Shown here piece by piece: positions 31,885-39,651 of a stretch of 64,000 bases of DNA. Under the pieces are notes generated by a model. It was not told the origin of the DNA. It saw only the letters and a list, made by a program, of their open reading frames with translations, and searched no databases. How positions within the stretch are numbered: the stretch's first letter is position 1; every line of letters begins with the position of its first letter. The stretch covers positions 1 through 64,000 of the forward strand of contig BEHR01000010.1 of assembly GCA_002898555.1 (NCBI GenBank), given 5' to 3'. This DNA comes from a bacterium HR15. GTDB taxonomy: Bacteria > Armatimonadota > Fimbriimonadia > Fimbriimonadales > GBS-DC. The translations under genes were made by a program, and so were the position numbers.

Positions 31885-31890
31885 TACACT
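31885..31890 (+). promoter_or_regulatory. -10 box for the TIM-barrel-like protein
   Basis: TACACT preceded by GGAGG; the leader of about 70 nt includes the palindrome 31899-31919. Confidence 0.35.
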
Positions 31891-31898
31891 GCTACTTA

Positions 31899-31919
31899 TA
31901 GGGACACGCTGTGTCCCTA
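31899..31919. repeat. TAGGGACAC palindrome
   Basis: TAGGGACAC-GCT-GTGTCCCTA, a perfect 9-bp inverted repeat with 3-nt loop. One of a family of TAGGG...CCCTA palindromes in the window (27945, 54530, 54945). Confidence 0.75.
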
Positions 31920-31963
31920 CCAAATCGGGTTGGATGGAGATTGCGATAGCAGGAGGAGCAGGG

Positions 31964-33832
31964 ATGCAGATAGAGGTCTACTACCGGGCGCATCAATCGA
32001 GCCGGGCTATTTTGGAGCCATCACCACCCCGAAGTGAGTTGGGGGGTACTTTCTGGGTCTTTCTGCACAATCCGAAGCGCATAGCACGCAATGTCAGTGC
32101 CATTGTGCTGAACGACATCCCTGCTGACAGTCGCACCAACGGTAACGGGCTAAACTGGTTCCGCCTGATGCCAGAACCTATCCCGCCGCGTGGAAGTGCA
32201 TTGCTTATCCTGAACGCGCAGGCGTCGCTGCTGCGCCAATCGCCGCTGAAATTTCGCTTGATTCTGGCGGACGGCGAGCGGCACGAATGGATACTGCCAA
32301 TAGAACCGTCACCTTTGACACTAACAAGCGCATGGCTGGAGGGAATGGCTCCTGCAGAGAAGCACAAATCGGATACCAAGGGTGCAGACCGCGTGCCTAC
32401 TCAGTTGACCGTCGTGGTGCGCAACGATGACCCGCAGCGTGTCTGGCAAATCGAACAGCTGCGTGTGCAGGGCAAACCGCTGCGCTTCCGCACGCCAGAA
32501 TCGCGTCTGGCGCCAGGGGAACTTGCCTTTTTGCATGCTCGCTTACCTTTTGAGCCGGAGCCATCCCAGATTCTTGCGCTGCAAGTGGACGCCCGCGCAG
32601 GGCAGGCAACTACCATGACCGCCGGCGTGGTGCGACCACTGCCACGCTTCTTTCCTATCGGCACCTGGCGCACAGAGGTGTGGCAGGACGAGAACCTGAT
32701 GCGGGAGCTGGTAGCGCGAGGTTTCGATACTTTCGTGTTCAGCGACACCCATGCGGAGGTGGAGCGACGCGCGTTTGAGCAGACCTGTCCGCAACTGGGC
32801 GTCAAGGCGCTGGTATTCGCTGGCTTCCCACGCCCCGATACACGCTTCATCGAACGCCATGCGCACAACCCACACATTATCGCCTATATGATAAAGGATG
32901 AACCCGACTGGACAGAGCCGCGCGAGGTGGACCATTGGCACTTACCGACGCTGTGCGAGCGCGTGGCACAGGTGTTTCGCGACCGCCAAGTCAGCTCACC
33001 TGTCTATCTGAATCTGGCGCGTTCGCGCCGCTTCGGCGAGTTTGCCACCATTCCCGATATCGCTTGCTACGATGCCTATCGCGTGGGCGCGCCAATGCCC
33101 GACCTTTCGCCTGCACCATGGGGCAACCTGCTGGAGTTAGCAGCAACCTACACGGAAGATTTACGAGCGAATTGCGAGCCGTTGCCTTTCTGGGTCTGGG
33201 CGCAGGGCGCACACCCGTGGGACGAGCGTGTGTGGGTTGAAGGGCAACTCGGCAGGGCATGCCCGACCCCCGAAGAGATTCGTGTGCAGCTCTGGCTGCA
33301 GCTTGGGCGCGGCGCGAAGGGCGTGCTCTGGTTCACCACCTTCCTGGAGGAGCCGTTCCGACGCTACTATATGCAGAGGTTGCGCCCGCTGCCCGAATCG
33401 GAACGGTCGCGGACTGTGGAGCAACTCGTGGCGCACGGACGCGAAGCCTACGAGGAGCAAACCCGCCTGAATCGATTCCTGAAAACGGTGCGCGAGTGGC
33501 TATTGCGCATGGAATGGGCAGGTCGGGCAACCGTGGAACAAGCCACCGAGCCAAAGCGATTGGATGCCTCGCTCTTACTTGGCGAGCACGAGGCAGCGCT
33601 CTGGCTGACCAATCTGGCGTACGAGATGCACCCACAGGGCTATCGCTTCCGCGAGCAACGCGCGATTCGAGCGCGGATCCCGCTTCCCCGCTGGTGGAAA
33701 CCGCGTCGCGCCCTCTGGATCGACCCCACCACTCAGCGCGAAATCCCGTTCCAACGGGTGGCAGAAGGGGTCGTGATAGCCATCGATACGCTGCCCGAAC
33801 ATGTGGGCAGCGCGTGGCTTTTTAGGGATTAG
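31964..33832 (+). CDS. Uncharacterised protein with glycoside-hydrolase-like barrel
   Basis: A 622-aa protein without signal peptide that I cannot assign to a named family. Residues 1-225 look like two beta-sandwich units (WVFLHNPKRIARNVSAIVLN; LTVVVRNDDPQRVWQIEQL). From about 235 the pattern FPIGTWRTEVWQDENLMREL, then GFDTFVFSDTHAEVE, and HNPHIIAYMIKDEPDW is that of (beta/alpha)8 glycoside hydrolases, in which the D-E-P motif carries a catalytic or sugar-binding acid. Later parts GRGAKGVLWFTTFLEE and WAQGAHPWDERVW agree with this. The C-terminal 100 residues form a small beta domain. ATG 31964 has AGGAGG at 31951-31956; an upstream ATG at 31934 lacks one. Activity on a carbohydrate is inferred and unproven. 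Confidence 0.7.
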   Translation: MQIEVYYRAHQSSRAILEPSPPRSELGGTFWVFLHNPKRIARNVSAIVLNDIPADSRTNGNGLNWFRLMPEPIPPRGSALLILNAQASLLRQSPLKFRLILADGERHEWILPIEPSPLTLTSAWLEGMAPAEKHKSDTKGADRVPTQLTVVVRNDDPQRVWQIEQLRVQGKPLRFRTPESRLAPGELAFLHARLPFEPEPSQILALQVDARAGQATTMTAGVVRPLPRFFPIGTWRTEVWQDENLMRELVARGFDTFVFSDTHAEVERRAFEQTCPQLGVKALVFAGFPRPDTRFIERHAHNPHIIAYMIKDEPDWTEPREVDHWHLPTLCERVAQVFRDRQVSSPVYLNLARSRRFGEFATIPDIACYDAYRVGAPMPDLSPAPWGNLLELAATYTEDLRANCEPLPFWVWAQGAHPWDERVWVEGQLGRACPTPEEIRVQLWLQLGRGAKGVLWFTTFLEEPFRRYYMQRLRPLPESERSRTVEQLVAHGREAYEEQTRLNRFLKTVREWLLRMEWAGRATVEQATEPKRLDASLLLGEHEAALWLTNLAYEMHPQGYRFREQRAIRARIPLPRWWKPRRALWIDPTTQREIPFQRVAEGVVIAIDTLPEHVGSAWLFRD

Positions 33833-33854
33833 CGATGGGTGAATCGTCCCACCA

Positions 33855-34199
33855 TTATCCCGGCGGCCACCTCATGTGGCGACCACCCAGCAGGTGCAGG
33901 TGCAGGTGAAATACCGACTGACCTGCAGCGCGGTTGGTGTTCAGGACGACGCGATAGCCCTCCGCCTCCACGCCCTCCTGACGGGCAATCTCGGCGCAGA
34001 CCCATAACAGATGTCCCATCAACGCTGTCTGCTCCGGTTTCAGTTCCGCCAAGCTAGCAATATGCTGACGCGGGATGATAAGCACATGCACGGGCGCTTG
34101 CGGATTGATGTCGCGGAAGGCGACCGCATGCTCGTCCTCATAGAGAATGGTTGCAGGGATCTCGCGTGAAGCGATTTTGCAGAACAAACATTCACTCAT
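33855..34199 (-). CDS. HIT family nucleotide-binding protein
   Basis: A 114-aa histidine-triad protein of the HINT group, nucleoside phosphoramidase-type enzymes. MSECLFCKIASREIPATILYE gives the N-terminus with the CxxC pair, and the triad is SVFHLHLHLLGGR near residues 95-108. The start at ATG 34199 follows AGGAGGTG, which lies inside the last codons of the upstream gene (they overlap by 8 nt), so the two are translationally linked. The physiological substrate is unknown, as for most bacterial HINT proteins. Homologues often stand next to housekeeping genes, so the link with the fusion gene may be only positional. Confidence 0.93.
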   Translation of the reverse strand: MSECLFCKIASREIPATILYEDEHAVAFRDINPQAPVHVLIIPRQHIASLAELKPEQTALMGHLLWVCAEIARQEGVEAEGYRVVLNTNRAAGQSVFHLHLHLLGGRHMRWPPG

Positions 34200-34938
34200 G
34201 GTTTTCACCTCCTTCCGGGTGTGGCAGGCGCACCCCCGTTAGCCATTCGCGCAGTTTATGCATCACCTCTTGCTCGATCTGGCGCACCTCCTCCACTTTC
34301 AGCGAGAGCATCTCGGCAACCTCTTCGGGTGTATGCACGCGTTCGCCATGCAATCCGTGCAGGAGTTTGATCAGAGCGCGTTCAGCGGGCAGCAGTTCCT
34401 CCATGGCGCGCTCCAAGGCTTTGCCATCGATGCTCAATGGGTCAAATGCTTCTGCCTTGGCCGTCATGAGCGCTTTGCTGCGCTTCTCACGCTCGTGCCA
34501 CAGACGCACGATCCCTTCCACCTGCCGATAGCCGACGGTCTCCACATAATAGCCTTCCGCCCAGAAGCTGCGCTTCCCGATACGCCGCTCTAACCGTGGC
34601 AGCGCTTCAAACAGGCGGTGCGCGGTGCCCCGCTTAATGTTGCCCACCAGGTCGGTCAGCGCGACCATCGGCTTGTAGCAGATGAGCAAATTGACCTGGT
34701 TGGGCTTCAGGGAGTAGGCGATGAGTTGGTACTCATACTGCTTGCAAACCTCGCGGAGCGCATGATGGAAATGGGGAAGGACCTCCTCATCCAACAGGGG
34801 CTGACGGGCACGAGTGTAGAAGGTGACGAGGCAGTAGAGACGGTAGGCACTCGATCCACTGGTATGGACCTCCTCGTAAAGCGACCCCACTGTTTGCCGT
34901 GCTGGTTTACCAGCCGTCTGCTCTCGCTGTGTTGGCAT
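34192..34938 (-). CDS. Fusion of catalytically dead Y1 (IS200-type) transposase fold with sigma-70 region 4
   Basis: A 248-aa protein. Residues about 25-150 follow the TnpA/Y1 fold in order: YRLYCLVTFYTRARQPLLDE, a helix, YQLIAYSLKPNQVNLLICYK, LVGNIKRGTAHRLFEALPRL and FWAEGYYVETVGYRQVEGIV. In active TnpA the third block reads H-V-H-L-L; here both histidines are replaced (Q-V-N-L-L), and the catalytic Tyr region after the last block reads RLWHERE with Trp. Residues about 180-235 (LLPAERALIKLLHGL, HTPEEVAEML, VEEVRQIEQEVMHKLREWL) match the helix-turn-helix of sigma factor region 4. No transposon ends are present. I infer a domesticated DNA-binding regulator. ATG 34938 is chosen because of GGAGG upstream; TTG 34947 is possible. 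Confidence 0.8.
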   Translation of the reverse strand: MPTQREQTAGKPARQTVGSLYEEVHTSGSSAYRLYCLVTFYTRARQPLLDEEVLPHFHHALREVCKQYEYQLIAYSLKPNQVNLLICYKPMVALTDLVGNIKRGTAHRLFEALPRLERRIGKRSFWAEGYYVETVGYRQVEGIVRLWHEREKRSKALMTAKAEAFDPLSIDGKALERAMEELLPAERALIKLLHGLHGERVHTPEEVAEMLSLKVEEVRQIEQEVMHKLREWLTGVRLPHPEGGENHE

Positions 34939-34986
34939 ATCCGCCAAGCCTCCACGCCAAACGCACTACAACCGCTATTATTCCAT

Positions 34987-34992
34987 AGTATA
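34987..34992 (-). promoter_or_regulatory. -10 box of the transposase-fold/sigma fusion gene
   Basis: TATACT on the minus strand preceded by GGGG. The predicted leader is about 40 nt. It faces away from the der -10 box at 35029-35034. Confidence 0.45.
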
Positions 34993-35028
34993 CCCCACCT
35001 TGCCCACTTTTTCCTGCCTGCTTGAAGG

Positions 35029-35034
35029 TACAAT
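35029..35034 (+). promoter_or_regulatory. -10 box of der
   Basis: TACAAT, preceded by AAGG, 10 nt before ATG 35045, no ribosome-binding site. Confidence 0.5.
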
Positions 35035-35044
35035 CCCTGTTGCG

Positions 35045-36415
35045 ATGGGGGCAAGCAGGCGACCGGTGCTGGCAATCGTGGGGCGACCAAATGTGGGTAA
35101 ATCCACCCTGTTCAATCGCCTCATCGGTCGGCGCGTGGCGATTGTGGAAGCGGTGCCGGGTGTCACACGCGACCGCCTCTATGGGGAAGCGGAATGGCAG
35201 GGACAGCCCTTCGTGGTAATCGATACCGGTGGCATGCTTTTCGGCATCGATGATCCGCTGATTGAGCAAGTGCGCATTCAAGCGCAGATCGCCATCCATG
35301 AAGCCGATTGCATCCTCTTTTTGGTAGACGCGCGAGAGGGGCTGAACCCTGTGGATGAGGAGATTGCTCACCTACTGCGCAGGAGCGGGAAGCCCGTGCT
35401 GCTGCTGGTAAACAAGGCGGACAACCCCGACCGTTGGGAGCTGCAACGCGCCGAGTTCTTCCGACTGGGACTGGGCGAGCCAATCCCCATCTCCGCCATT
35501 CACGGGCACAATCTGGCAGAGGTGCTGGAGCTGGCGTTAGGAGCCGTGCAACAGGTGTCCCACCCCCACCTTGAAGAGGAGCCAGAAGAGCCGCTGCGCC
35601 TCGCTATCGTCGGGCGACCCAATGTGGGCAAGTCGTCGCTGCTGAACGCGATTCTTAACGAGCCACGCGCCATCGTCAGCCCCCTTCCGGGGACAACACG
35701 CGACACGCTGGACACGCCCTTCACATGGAACGACCAGCCGATGCTGCTGATCGACACGGCGGGCATCCGTCGCCCAGGACAGGTGCAAGGCTCTTTAGAC
35801 TATTACGCGCAACTGCGTGCCGAACGCGCGTTGCAACGCGCCGATGTCGCCCTTATCGTCATCGATGCGAAGGAGGGTTTAACCCATGGCGATCGGCGCA
35901 TCGCGCACCTCGCCGTCGATGCGGGGCGCGCCTGCATCTGGGTGGCGAACAAGTGGGATCTGGTGGAACCACCTGATGGTAACTTGGGCAAAAACACGCC
36001 CGCCAAGCGCGACTTCATACGGCTGGTGAAGCAGCAGGCACCGGGCTTCGATTTCGTGCCGGTGGTGTTTGTGTCGGCGTTGCTGCGCATCGGCATCGAA
36101 ACCGTGCTGAACACCGCCCTGCAAGTTGCAGAGTTTCACTGCATGCGCGTGCCGACTGGCGAGCTGAACCGCTTAATCCACGACGCCCTCTATGAGCGAC
36201 CCTACACACGCAAGGGCAAACCGCTCAAGATTTACTACGCGACGATGGCGGAAGTGCGTCCCCCAACCATCGTGCTGTTTGTGAACGATCCCGAAATTGT
36301 ACATTTTTCCTACCTGCGTTATCTGGAGAATCGGGTACGCGCACGCTACACCTATATGGGCACGCCCATCCGATGGGTGGTACGCCCCGCCCATAAAGAG
36401 CCTGAACAGGCATGA
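35045..36415 (+). CDS. der: Ribosome biogenesis GTPase Der (EngA)
   Basis: A 456-aa double GTPase needed for 50S subunit maturation. Two complete G domains are seen: G1 GRPNVGKSTL near residue 14 and again near 186, G2 TTRDTL in the second, G3 DTGG and DTAG, and G4 NKAD and NKWD. The C-terminal KH-like domain (about 355-456; RVPTGELNRLIHDALYERPY, KIYYATMAEVRPPTIVLFVN) is complete. The reading frame extends upstream to 35000, but ATG 35045 is chosen because the -10 box lies between and homologues begin at M-x-x-x-x-P-V-L-A-I-V-G. Length is standard. Divergent to the transposase-fold/sigma fusion gene. Confidence 0.97.
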   Translation: MGASRRPVLAIVGRPNVGKSTLFNRLIGRRVAIVEAVPGVTRDRLYGEAEWQGQPFVVIDTGGMLFGIDDPLIEQVRIQAQIAIHEADCILFLVDAREGLNPVDEEIAHLLRRSGKPVLLLVNKADNPDRWELQRAEFFRLGLGEPIPISAIHGHNLAEVLELALGAVQQVSHPHLEEEPEEPLRLAIVGRPNVGKSSLLNAILNEPRAIVSPLPGTTRDTLDTPFTWNDQPMLLIDTAGIRRPGQVQGSLDYYAQLRAERALQRADVALIVIDAKEGLTHGDRRIAHLAVDAGRACIWVANKWDLVEPPDGNLGKNTPAKRDFIRLVKQQAPGFDFVPVVFVSALLRIGIETVLNTALQVAEFHCMRVPTGELNRLIHDALYERPYTRKGKPLKIYYATMAEVRPPTIVLFVNDPEIVHFSYLRYLENRVRARYTYMGTPIRWVVRPAHKEPEQA

Positions 36416-36457
36416 CCAGTCTGCCCCGTCGGACCAGTCCAACCCGTCGAACCACCC

Positions 36458-36484
36458 TGGGAGACGGGGCTTCCCGCCGAGCCG
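36458..36484 (+). repeat. Degenerate GGAGGGCGAGGCTCC repeat
   Basis: TGGGAGACGGGGCTTCCC followed by GCCGAGCCG, a variant copy between der and the TPR lipoprotein gene. Confidence 0.6.
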
Positions 36485-36498
36485 AAACGGACAGCGAG

Positions 36499-36504
36499 TA
36501 TAAT
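36499..36504 (+). promoter_or_regulatory. -10 box, leaderless start of the TPR lipoprotein
   Basis: TATAAT ends 7 nt before ATG 36512. An earlier ATG (36503) lies within the box and cannot be used by this transcript. Confidence 0.55.
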
Positions 36505-36511
36505 GGAAGCC

Positions 36512-37267
36512 ATGAGAGCGATCGGGTGGTTGCTTGCAGTGGCGTTGATACTGGGCGGCTGCCGACGGGCAGATGAACGGCAGATAGCAGAGCAACTTCT
36601 TAAAGAGGGCGAGCAGAAGCTGCAGGCACGCGACTACGCGGGGGCTGCCGATGCCTTCCATCGCTATGTCGCGCAAACGAGCAATCTGACTGCCGCGCTC
36701 CCGCGCGTCTATCGCGTCTACATCCAGTACCGTGCCGCGAAGCCCGCCTACGAGTTTTTGATTCAGTATGAAGCGCGTGCCAACGAAATCAAGGTCAAAG
36801 TCGATCGCTCCGACTACTATCGCGTGCTGGGCGACCTGGCGCATCAGATTGGCAAATTTGAAGACGCGCTCCGCTGGTATGAAAAGGCGGTGCAACTCGA
36901 TAACCAGAATCATCTCGCCCTCAATAATTACGCCTATTCGCTGGCGGAACAGGGCAAGAATCTGGAACACGCGCTGGAGCTGGCGAACCGTGCCTTAGCC
37001 ATCCGCTCGAACCTGGGAACTTACTACGATACGCGCGGATGGGTCTACTACAAGATGGGGCGCTATGAAGAGGCACTCAAAGATCTGCGCATCGCGGTGG
37101 ACATCGCGCCAACCACCGCGGAGCTACGCTATCACCTCGCGGCAGTGTATGCCAAACTGGGCAGAAAACAGGATGCCCTCGTGGAGTTGGAAAAGGCACT
37201 GGCATTAGACCCCAACCATGAGCCGTCCCGCCAACCGCTGCAATCGCTGCAAAAACCCACCCAATGA
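36512..37267 (+). CDS. TPR-repeat lipoprotein
   Basis: A 251-aa exported lipoprotein: the leader MRAIGWLLAVALILGGCRRA contains the lipobox L-G-G-C at residues 14-17. The remaining sequence carries tetratricopeptide repeats, such as ALRWYEKAVQLDNQNHLALN, then YYDTRGWVYYKMGRYEEALK and LRYHLAAVYAKLGRKQDALV, spanning about 35-245, with the usual G/A/Y/A/L pattern. TPR lipoproteins serve as scaffolds in outer-membrane assembly, secretion or pilus biogenesis (PilF, BamD-like). The leaderless start at 36512 follows from the -10 box 7 nt upstream. The antiporter gene starts 33 nt downstream and has its own -10 box. Confidence 0.88.
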   Translation: MRAIGWLLAVALILGGCRRADERQIAEQLLKEGEQKLQARDYAGAADAFHRYVAQTSNLTAALPRVYRVYIQYRAAKPAYEFLIQYEARANEIKVKVDRSDYYRVLGDLAHQIGKFEDALRWYEKAVQLDNQNHLALNNYAYSLAEQGKNLEHALELANRALAIRSNLGTYYDTRGWVYYKMGRYEEALKDLRIAVDIAPTTAELRYHLAAVYAKLGRKQDALVELEKALALDPNHEPSRQPLQSLQKPTQ

Positions 37268-37271
37268 CGGG

Positions 37272-37277
37272 TATCAT
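37272..37277 (+). promoter_or_regulatory. -10 box for the NhaC-type antiporter
   Basis: TATCAT, preceded by GGG, 8 nt before an ATG at 37286 and 23 nt before the preferred ATG at 37301, which has GGAGG at 37288-37292. Confidence 0.4.
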
Positions 37278-37300
37278 TCGCCCGCATGGAGGCGGGTAGA

Positions 37301-39220
37301 ATGAACAAACACGCACTTGCCAGTGGAATCATCTTTTTGTTGTTTTGTCTGACGCAAGTGCATGCGGTGGAGGTCTCACTGCCGCGTGTCGCGCTGAGCG
37401 GCGTGCCTTTTGAAATCAAAGCCTCTGGGTCGATGCCTCATGCGCGATTCACTCTGTACTTTTTTCAGCATGGGCACAAAGTGGGGCATATTGAGCAGAC
37501 CATGGATGCCCAGGGCAACTTGACCGCCAAGATGCAATTGCCTGCCAGTGGGTTCACGCGCTATGAGTGGGTCGTGGGCGACCAGCGTGGCGAGGGAAGC
37601 TTGCGCGCTATTCCCGCATGGTGGAGCCTGCTCCCACCGCTGCTGGCAGTTGCGCTTGCGCTGTGGATGCGTCAAGTCGTGCTGGCGTTAGTGGGTGGTA
37701 TTTGGCTGGGCGCGTGGATGGTGTTTGGCGCGGATCCCTTTACCGCCTTGTTGCGTGTTGTGGATACCTATCTTCTCAATGCCTACGCGGACACGAACCA
37801 TTTGAAAATCGCTGGCTTCACTCTGCTACTGGGCGGGATGGTGGGGCTGATCACCCGCTCCGGCGGGCTGAAAGCGATTGTGCGGACACTAAGCCGTTTC
37901 GTCAAGACCGACCGCGGTGCCCAGTTAAGCACCTTTCTGATGGGGTTGCTTATCTTTTTCGATGACTACGCCAACAGCCTTTTTGTGGGCACCGCGATGC
38001 GCCCGCTGTGTGATCGGCTGCGTATCTCACGCGAGAAACTGGCTTATCTCGTTGACACGACCGCTGCTCCTGTAGCCAACCTGGCCATCATCAGCACATG
38101 GATTGGGTTCGAAGTCTCCGTGATTGCCGAAAGCTTTCAGGCGAGTGGGATCCAGATGGAGCCGTACTGGGCGTTCATTCTGAGCCTACCCTATCGCTTC
38201 TATCCGATTTTTGCGCTGGTGCTGCTGGCTATGCTCATTTGGCAGCGGCGCGATTTCGGCTCGATGTATCGGGCGGAAGTGCGTGCGCGCACGACAGGGC
38301 GCGTGCTGGGTGAGAATGCCTCCCCCTTAGCCGACTACGATTCGGCGGAACTGGTGCCAGAGCCTCATGTGCGTGGCACGCTCTGGAGTGCGGTCCTGCC
38401 CCTTCTGGTGACGGTGCTGGGCACGCTGGGCGGGCTGCTCCACACAGGCTATCACAGCACAGGTGAGCCATTGAACAGCTGGGCAGCCCTCCGCACCATC
38501 CTCGCAAATGCCGATTCGTACAACAGCCTGCTATGGGGTTCTGTCATGGGGTGTGGGACAGCGTTTCTCACGGTGCGGATAGGAGGTATGACTGTGGCGC
38601 GTGCCTTCGAAGCGTGGCTGGCAGGCATGCGGGCGATGTTGCTCGCCATGCTGATTCTGGGGCTGGCTTGGAGTATCGGGCAGGTCTGCGACGATTTGCA
38701 CACAGCACACTACTTGGTGCAAGCGCTCACTGGCGTGCTTTCGCCGCAGTGGTTACCTGCATTAACCACGCTGGTCGCAGCAGGCATTAGCTTCGCCACA
38801 GGCAGTTCATGGGCAACGATGAGCATTCTCATGCCGTTGGTCATCCCGGTCGTGAAGAACCTCACGCAGGGAATGGGGTCCGAGGAGCAGACCTTTTTCC
38901 TGATTGCGTCGCTTTCCTCCGTGCTGGCGGGCGCAACTTTTGGCGACCACTGCTCCCCGATCTCCGATACGACGGTGCTTTCCTCCATCTTTTCAGGGTC
39001 GGATCATATCGACCATGTGCGCACCCAGCTACCTTACGCGCTGACAGCCGGGATCGTGGCATGGCTAATTGGTGATATGGCCACCGCCTTTGGGCTGCCA
39101 GTATGGCTCGCGTTATTCTTGGGCACGGGGGTACTGTGGGGCATCGTGCGGCTGCTGGGCAAGCCCGTGCCGCCCTACATGCTTGAGAAGCAGGTGGGGG
39201 AACCCCCACACGACGGCTGA
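37301..39220 (+). CDS. NhaC-type Na+/H+ antiporter with N-terminal extracytoplasmic domain
   Basis: A 639-aa membrane protein of the NhaC family. A signal sequence (MNKHALASGIIFLLFCLTQ) is followed by an extracytoplasmic domain of about 85 residues (VSLPRVALSGVPFEIKASG... to WVVGDQRGEGSL) with an Ig-like look. Then come around 11 helices, including GGMVGLITRSGGL, LIFFDDYANSLFVGTAMRPL with the conserved acidic pair of the ion site, and FATGSSWATMSILMPLVIPV. This segment order matches NhaC. ATG 37301 is preferred, because of GGAGG and the signal peptide. The fused outside domain is known from planctomycete homologues but its role is unclear. The role inferred is sodium/proton exchange. Confidence 0.9.
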   Translation: MNKHALASGIIFLLFCLTQVHAVEVSLPRVALSGVPFEIKASGSMPHARFTLYFFQHGHKVGHIEQTMDAQGNLTAKMQLPASGFTRYEWVVGDQRGEGSLRAIPAWWSLLPPLLAVALALWMRQVVLALVGGIWLGAWMVFGADPFTALLRVVDTYLLNAYADTNHLKIAGFTLLLGGMVGLITRSGGLKAIVRTLSRFVKTDRGAQLSTFLMGLLIFFDDYANSLFVGTAMRPLCDRLRISREKLAYLVDTTAAPVANLAIISTWIGFEVSVIAESFQASGIQMEPYWAFILSLPYRFYPIFALVLLAMLIWQRRDFGSMYRAEVRARTTGRVLGENASPLADYDSAELVPEPHVRGTLWSAVLPLLVTVLGTLGGLLHTGYHSTGEPLNSWAALRTILANADSYNSLLWGSVMGCGTAFLTVRIGGMTVARAFEAWLAGMRAMLLAMLILGLAWSIGQVCDDLHTAHYLVQALTGVLSPQWLPALTTLVAAGISFATGSSWATMSILMPLVIPVVKNLTQGMGSEEQTFFLIASLSSVLAGATFGDHCSPISDTTVLSSIFSGSDHIDHVRTQLPYALTAGIVAWLIGDMATAFGLPVWLALFLGTGVLWGIVRLLGKPVPPYMLEKQVGEPPHDG

Positions 39221-39276
39221 ATCCAGATAATGAGCCGCTGCTCCCAGCCCGGTGGGGCTCCCCCGGTGCACCTCCC

Positions 39277-39468
39277 CTACTTGCCGCCGTACTTCTTGTA
39301 GGTCGCCTCGTCCACGAACTTGGTCAGTTTGCGCCCGTTGTACTCGGCTTTCAGAGCGTAGCGCACCTGCTTCTTGCCGGACTTGGTGGTTCGCTCATAC
39401 TTAACGGCCTTCACCTGGCTGTCCGGCACATCAATCATCTTGCGGTCCTTCACGCTGAAGAACTGCAT
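39277..39468 (-). CDS. Small basic conserved-looking protein (63 aa), function unknown
   Basis: A 63-aa, Lys-rich soluble protein (about 14 Lys) that I do not recognise by name. It begins MQFFSVKDRKMIDVPDSQ and shows a pattern of alternating hydrophobic and charged residues (VKAVKYERTTKSGKKQVRYA, LKAEYNGRKLTKFV) consistent with a compact beta-rich fold. GGAGGGAGG 5 nt before the ATG is among the strongest ribosome-binding sites of the window, so high expression is likely. It could be a nucleic-acid-binding or chromatin-like protein, but this rests only on charge. It is monocistronic and convergent with the NhaC-type gene. Confidence 0.75.
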   Translation of the reverse strand: MQFFSVKDRKMIDVPDSQVKAVKYERTTKSGKKQVRYALKAEYNGRKLTKFVDEATYKKYGGK

Positions 39469-39640
39469 ACGCCTCCCTCCTTATGGTTGGATTACAGACA
39501 GGTTCAACCTGCCTGCACTGCCTATATTTTACACCACCCTGCTTGATTCCTGCTTTTTCCTGCAGATATTTGGGGCAAAATCGCCCTCAAAAGGGGTAAA
39601 TTGCCCCCATTTTTGGCAGGGAAGCCCCCAAAGCAGGGGG

Positions 39641-39646
39641 TATAAT
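39641..39646 (+). promoter_or_regulatory. -10 box, leaderless start of the rRNA methyltransferase
   Basis: TATAAT preceded by GGGGG ends 5 nt before GTG 39652; no ribosome-binding site is possible in this interval. Confidence 0.5.
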
Positions 39647-39651
39647 GGGGC

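Noticed and set aside
30558-31963. A missing Fis domain of the sigma-54 activator in another frame after 31816
   Set aside because: None of the downstream frames contains a Fis-type helix-turn-helix before the next promoter and gene.
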